Below, in pieces: positions 45,279-48,999 of a DNA stretch of 48,999 nucleotides (the stretch's first letter is position 1; every line of letters starts with the position of its first letter). A model generated the notes under the pieces. It made no database searches, was not told where the DNA came from, and was given only the letters and a program-made list of their open reading frames with translations. The position numbers and the translations under genes were made by a program. The DNA is from Yersinia artesiana (GTDB lineage: Bacteria > Pseudomonadota > Gammaproteobacteria > Enterobacterales > Enterobacteriaceae): positions 1-48,999 of the forward strand of contig NZ_CACVAD010000034.1 in assembly GCF_902726545.1 (NCBI RefSeq). Direction: 5' to 3'.

Positions 45279-45328
45279 ATAACAGCTTACTGCCAGTGCT
45301 CTTATCTGCCTGTACAGCAAGCTGTTAT
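45279..45328. repeat. Long hairpin between pilin and chaperone genes
   Basis: ATAACAGCTT and AAGCTGTTAT form a 10-bp perfect inverted repeat 30 bases apart, with partial pairing inside. Similar hairpins downstream of major pilin genes stabilise pilin mRNA or reduce read-through. There is no T run. Confidence 0.5.
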
Positions 45329-45388
45329 CACTTGCTGGTATGTGGCGCTAATCAACCGCGATCACAAACCTATCGTTCAATGCAGGAC

Positions 45389-45943
45389 TTAGTTATAAGC
45401 CAGTACGTATTGAACCTGAGCAGTCACGTCACCTGGGGTCGTTGCCGCAGTTGCGTAGTAACCACCGGCGTATGACAGGCTCACGGTACCTTTAGGATCT
45501 GCGCCAGTACCTGGGATGACATCAAACTTAGAACCGGTATCACCTACACGGATTTGAGCGTTGTCAGCAATGTCATACAGACGAACTTCAACCTTGCCCG
45601 CTGGAGTTGCAGTGCTGGAGTTGTTGGTCAGGTTACCAGTAACTGGGTTTGCGCCGGTGCTGTTGATAGCTTCAAAGTGAGCAGCAACTTTAGTAATTTC
45701 GGTCGGGCAGTTAATGACATCAATAACGAAGCTGGTAGAGCCTGCTTCTTGACCGGCGGTCTTCAGGTTCTGAGTAGAAAGCGTTGGCAAGGTGACTTGC
45801 ACATCTTTACTCGCAGGTGTCACTTCACAAGTTTCGTTGATCAGTTTACCGTTGAAGGTCACAGTACCGTCAGTCGCGGCAAAAGCAGTTGCTGAAGCTA
45901 CAGACAGTGCCAGTGCACATACCGCTAGATTTACTTTACGCAT
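45389..45943 (-). CDS. Type-1-like major fimbrial subunit (T6SS-embedded operon)
   Basis: A 184-residue FimA-like pilin. The signal peptide (RKVNLAVCALALSVASATAFAA) is followed by TDGTVTFNGKLINETCEVTPASK, the second Cys in VINCPTEI, and the C-terminal VQYVLAYN with penultimate Tyr. Two ATGs are close (45952 and 45943); the second has AAGGA at ideal distance, while the first would have its ribosome binding site touching the start. The gene begins 180 bases after clpV on the same strand. Confidence 0.92.
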   Translation of the reverse strand: MRKVNLAVCALALSVASATAFAATDGTVTFNGKLINETCEVTPASKDVQVTLPTLSTQNLKTAGQEAGSTSFVIDVINCPTEITKVAAHFEAINSTGANPVTGNLTNNSSTATPAGKVEVRLYDIADNAQIRVGDTGSKFDVIPGTGADPKGTVSLSYAGGYYATAATTPGDVTAQVQYVLAYN

Positions 45944-46123
45944 AACTTTCATCCTTTAGTTTACTTTCCAATTAAATTATTTTTTAAATAAAGCACATAC
46001 ATAGTTAACATCCGCATAAGCAGATACGCCCTATTCTTTTTTGCCTTTCATTTTGACAAGAAACAGCAAATTCCTTTTTGAGATAAACTATCCAACAGAC
46101 AACATTAAACTTGATGTCTTTTG

Positions 46124-48793
46124 TTATTTATCTTTTTCATTCTGCACAGAAGTCGTAAACTTATTTTCAACTTTATCGACGAACACAATCTGATTAGGTA
46201 TTGCGTCGTGGTCACGTAAAATAAATTTGCCAATTTCAGGTGTAATATTCTGTTCAATATAACGAATAAGCATACGGGCGCCGGTTTCTGCTACTGAGCA
46301 GCGGCTAACTACATCGTCAACGACCACATCACTGTATTGCAATGTCAATTGATGCTGAGACTGCAAACGCTGGCCGATACGATCTAAATGTAAGCGAACA
46401 ATATGCTGCAATGCGCTCTGTTGTAGCGGCAAATAAGGGATCACTGTGACGCGTCCCAAAAATGCAGCAGGGAATACTTTCAACAATTCAGGTTGCAGCG
46501 CACCTAATATTCCATCTTGATCGGGAGCAGTATCTGGATCAGCGAATAAGTTACTTAATAATTCGCTACCCACATTGCTGGTTAACAGCAAAATAGTGTT
46601 TTTAAAATCAATAAACCGCCCTTCGCCATCTTCCATCTGGCCTTTATCAAATACCTGGAAGAACAGTTCATGGACATCTGAATGTGCTTTTTCAATTTCA
46701 TCTAATAGCACGACACTATAAGGTTTACGCCGTACCGCTTCGGTTAATACACCACCTTCACCATACCCCACGTAGCCCGGAGGCGAGCCTTTTAATGAGG
46801 AAACCGTGTGCGACTCCTGGTATTCACTCATATTAATGGTGATAAGGTTTTGCTCACCACCATACATACTTTCCGCAATGGCCAATGCCGTTTCTGTTTT
46901 ACCCACACCGGAAGGGCCAACCAACATAAAGACACCCAGCGGTTTTCTTGGGTCTGCCATCCCCGCTCGCGCAGTCATAATATTTTCGCTCAACTGGACT
47001 AACGCATGCGGCTGACCAATCACTCGCTCTTCGAGACGTTGCGGCAGCTCCATCACAGCACGAATATCGTCTTTGAGCATCTGCCCGACTTGAATCCCGG
47101 TCCAATCCGCAACTATGTTGGCGATTACTGTTGCATTGACCTCAGCTTGTACCAATGGCTGTGCACTGCGAATAAGCAATAGTTGCTCTTCCAGTTGCGC
47201 CAGTTGCTGCTGATACTGCTGGCGTTCTTCTTCATCAGGCGTGGGTTGCGACACCAGTTCATACAGCGCCGTTCGCGTAGCCGTAATGGCAGCGACCAAT
47301 TCACGCTCTGCCTGCCAACGTTGTTCAAGTTTGTTTGCCGCTTCCGAGTGCTGAGTAATCGTGGCTTCTAACAGTGCTGCGCGCTCGTCCTGCCCTTTGC
47401 CGAAATATCGGGCTTTTTCCAGCGATGACAACTCGGTTTGCGCGGTTTCACTCTGGAAAGTCAATTTCTGCAATTCTGCCGGTTGTGAGAATTGTGCGAC
47501 GGCAACCCGTGCACAAGCGGTGTCAAGCAGGCTGATCGCTTTATCCGGCAACTGGCGCGCAGGAATATAACGATGCGATAACCGCACCGCAGCTTGCAAG
47601 GCTTCATCCATGATCCATACCCCGTGGTGCTTTTCTAACGCTGGAGTCAATCCACGCAGCATCGAAATGGCCGTCTCTTCATCAGGTTCATCGACCTGAA
47701 GCACCTGAAAACGACGAGTTAGCGCCGGATCTTTTTCAATATGGCGTTTAAATTCGCTCCAGGTTGTCGCACCAATGGTGCGCAACTGACCCCGCGCCAG
47801 TGCTGGTTTGAGTAAGTTAGCCGCATCACCAGTTCCTGCATTCCCCCCTGCGCCGACCAGAGTGTGTACTTCATCAATAAACAGGATGACTGGCGTTGGT
47901 GAAGCCATGGCTTCATCTAAAACATTCTTCAGACGCGCTTCAAACTCACCTTTCATACTGGCACCCGCCGAAAGCGCCACCACATCGAGGGTTAACAGGC
48001 TCACCTGACTCAGTGCAGGTGGCATTTCACCCGCTGCAATAGCCAGCGCCAAACCTTCAACTACGGCTGTTTTACCTACGCCAGCTTCACCAGTGAGCAA
48101 CGGGTTGTTTTGTCGACGGCGCAGTAAAATATCCACCATCGTACTGATTTCATGGTTGCGCCCCAGTACCGGGTCTATCTTGCCTTCACGAGCTAATGCC
48201 GTCAGATCCGTGGTGTACTGCGCCAGTGTCGCGGTACTTTTACCGTTAATGGCATGGCTGGCTTCGCCCGGTAATGCGCCGTCATACATTGGGCTACCAT
48301 CGGTGGCTGCTTCATTACTTTCCGGTGATGCCTGTGTAATAAAGTTAAAATCGCTGCTCAAATGTTCCAGTGGAATTTTTTCCATTTCTGGAGCAATAGC
48401 CAACAGTGCCCGGCGCAATTCCATATTGGTTAGCATTGCCAACAATAAATGTCCGCTGCGAATACGGGTATCTAAACACTCCAGGCTGGCGTAGACCCAT
48501 GCCCGTTCGATGGCTAATTCTATATGGTATGAAAAATCTGAAATACTGGTCGCACCGACGGGCAAACGGGCAAGTGCTTGAGCCAGGCCACGTTCAAAAG
48601 CATCTACGTCGACAGCAAAATAGCGAACAATATGTTTAAGATCGTTATCTTCTTGATGCCAAAGTTGGTTCACCCAATGAATCAACTCGACATAAGGGTT
48701 GCCACGCAATTTACAAATCGTCGTGGCACTTTCAATACCTTTGAAAAGAGTGGCATCCAGTTTGCCGAAAAGATTTTTCCTTGTAATAGCCAC
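46124..48793 (-). CDS. clpV: T6SS disassembly ATPase ClpV (TssH)
   Basis: An 889-residue AAA+ unfoldase of the ClpB/Hsp100 class specialised for T6SS. The N-domain is about 1-160 (LFGKLDATLFKGIESATTIC, CKLRGNPYVELIHWV as in other ClpV). AAA1 has Walker A TGEAGVGKTAVVEG and Walker B ILFIDEVHTLVGAGG; AAA2 has VGPSGVGKTETALA and VVLLDEIEKAHSD. A coiled-coil middle region (about 400-520) lies between. It extracts and recycles contracted TssB/C sheath. The open frame begins at GTG 48826, but GTG 48793 has AGGA 8 bases upstream and matches the family N-terminus, so it is preferred. Confidence 0.95.
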   Translation of the reverse strand: MAITRKNLFGKLDATLFKGIESATTICKLRGNPYVELIHWVNQLWHQEDNDLKHIVRYFAVDVDAFERGLAQALARLPVGATSISDFSYHIELAIERAWVYASLECLDTRIRSGHLLLAMLTNMELRRALLAIAPEMEKIPLEHLSSDFNFITQASPESNEAATDGSPMYDGALPGEASHAINGKSTATLAQYTTDLTALAREGKIDPVLGRNHEISTMVDILLRRRQNNPLLTGEAGVGKTAVVEGLALAIAAGEMPPALSQVSLLTLDVVALSAGASMKGEFEARLKNVLDEAMASPTPVILFIDEVHTLVGAGGNAGTGDAANLLKPALARGQLRTIGATTWSEFKRHIEKDPALTRRFQVLQVDEPDEETAISMLRGLTPALEKHHGVWIMDEALQAAVRLSHRYIPARQLPDKAISLLDTACARVAVAQFSQPAELQKLTFQSETAQTELSSLEKARYFGKGQDERAALLEATITQHSEAANKLEQRWQAERELVAAITATRTALYELVSQPTPDEEERQQYQQQLAQLEEQLLLIRSAQPLVQAEVNATVIANIVADWTGIQVGQMLKDDIRAVMELPQRLEERVIGQPHALVQLSENIMTARAGMADPRKPLGVFMLVGPSGVGKTETALAIAESMYGGEQNLITINMSEYQESHTVSSLKGSPPGYVGYGEGGVLTEAVRRKPYSVVLLDEIEKAHSDVHELFFQVFDKGQMEDGEGRFIDFKNTILLLTSNVGSELLSNLFADPDTAPDQDGILGALQPELLKVFPAAFLGRVTVIPYLPLQQSALQHIVRLHLDRIGQRLQSQHQLTLQYSDVVVDDVVSRCSVAETGARMLIRYIEQNITPEIGKFILRDHDAIPNQIVFVDKVENKFTTSVQNEKDK

Positions 48794-48999
48794 GTTATTT
48801 ATCCTGGTCTTTTTAACTGTATTCACACCTGCATGTATTTATATCTACATGTGTATATCAGCTTATATGTTTATGCGTATTTGCGGAGCATCGCGAGGTC
48901 ATTATTATTACGCCACGAACTTTTCTGGGCCTAAGAGTAAAGGGGTAAAATAAAAAACGAAAGTATATTTATTCGATATTCGTCATTTTAAGATTTTTG
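48794..48999. other. clpV upstream region at the window edge
   Basis: About 206 AT-rich bases with no gene visible. Genes located further upstream of clpV in its transcription direction lie outside the window, so the missing tssA, tssF and tssG could be there. Confidence 0.5.

Noticed and set aside
41128..45943. Identification of the embedded fimbriae as SafABCD
   Set aside because: The order resembles Saf, but the pilin is FimA/type-1-like with a conserved Cys pair, and the chaperone and usher do not specifically indicate Saf.

Overview
The window looks like an enterobacterial chromosome, most probably a Yersinia species. Three things point there: a very close ArgG, a BvgA/BvgS-like pair plus chaperone-usher fimbrial operon next to a tRNA-Asn gene (as I recall for the Y. 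pestis pigmentation segment beside the high-pathogenicity island, HPI), and Enterobacteriaceae-style type VI secretion genes. Species cannot be fixed by reading alone. No CRISPR array, insertion sequence, rRNA gene or phage module is visible.

Layout. (1) 250-4681: a LuxR-type response regulator and a BvgS/EvgS-type unorthodox sensor kinase. (2) 5058-11174: a five-gene chaperone-usher operon (pilin, chaperone, usher, tip adhesin, second chaperone) with an EvgA-like inverted repeat in front. (3) 11298-11459: tRNA-Asn with its own promoter and terminator, carrying an apparently unoccupied HPI-type attachment core. (4) 11531-17543: metabolic and regulatory genes (PanE-like reductase, quinone-oxidoreductase-like dehydrogenase with divergent LysR regulator, CheV, serine beta-lactamase-fold esterase), with a decayed 0.6-kb gap. 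(5) 17609-21950: a sugar operon on the minus strand (EIIC-type permease with an unusual N-terminal domain, TIM-barrel enzyme, HAD phosphatase, DeoR regulator). (6) 22334-25333: a MATE exporter and divergent argG.

(7) 25461-48793: a type VI secretion (T6SS) cluster, all on the minus strand. In transcription order it reads clpV, [pilin, chaperone, usher, minor pilin], tssB, tssC, hcp, tssJ, tssK, tssL, tssM, vgrG, PAAR, FHA/TagK-like, tagJ, tssE. A complete four-gene fimbrial operon therefore sits between clpV and the sheath genes. The baseplate genes tssA, tssF and tssG are not in the window; they may lie beyond the right edge. The VgrG ends in a roughly 220-residue Gly-rich then Pro/Thr/Glu repeat tail built from an 18-bp tandem repeat.

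How the parts work together. The sensor pair probably controls the neighbouring fimbriae. The T6SS genes supply sheath (TssB/C), tube (Hcp), membrane complex (TssJ/L/M), baseplate parts (TssK, TssE), spike (VgrG, PAAR) and disassembly ATPase (ClpV). The sugar operon appears to import a phosphorylated sugar or sugar acid, process it with a TIM-barrel enzyme and a phosphatase, and respond through its own DeoR repressor. Many start codons were moved from the longest open frame to an internal ATG/GTG with a better ribosome binding site; the reasons are given per gene.
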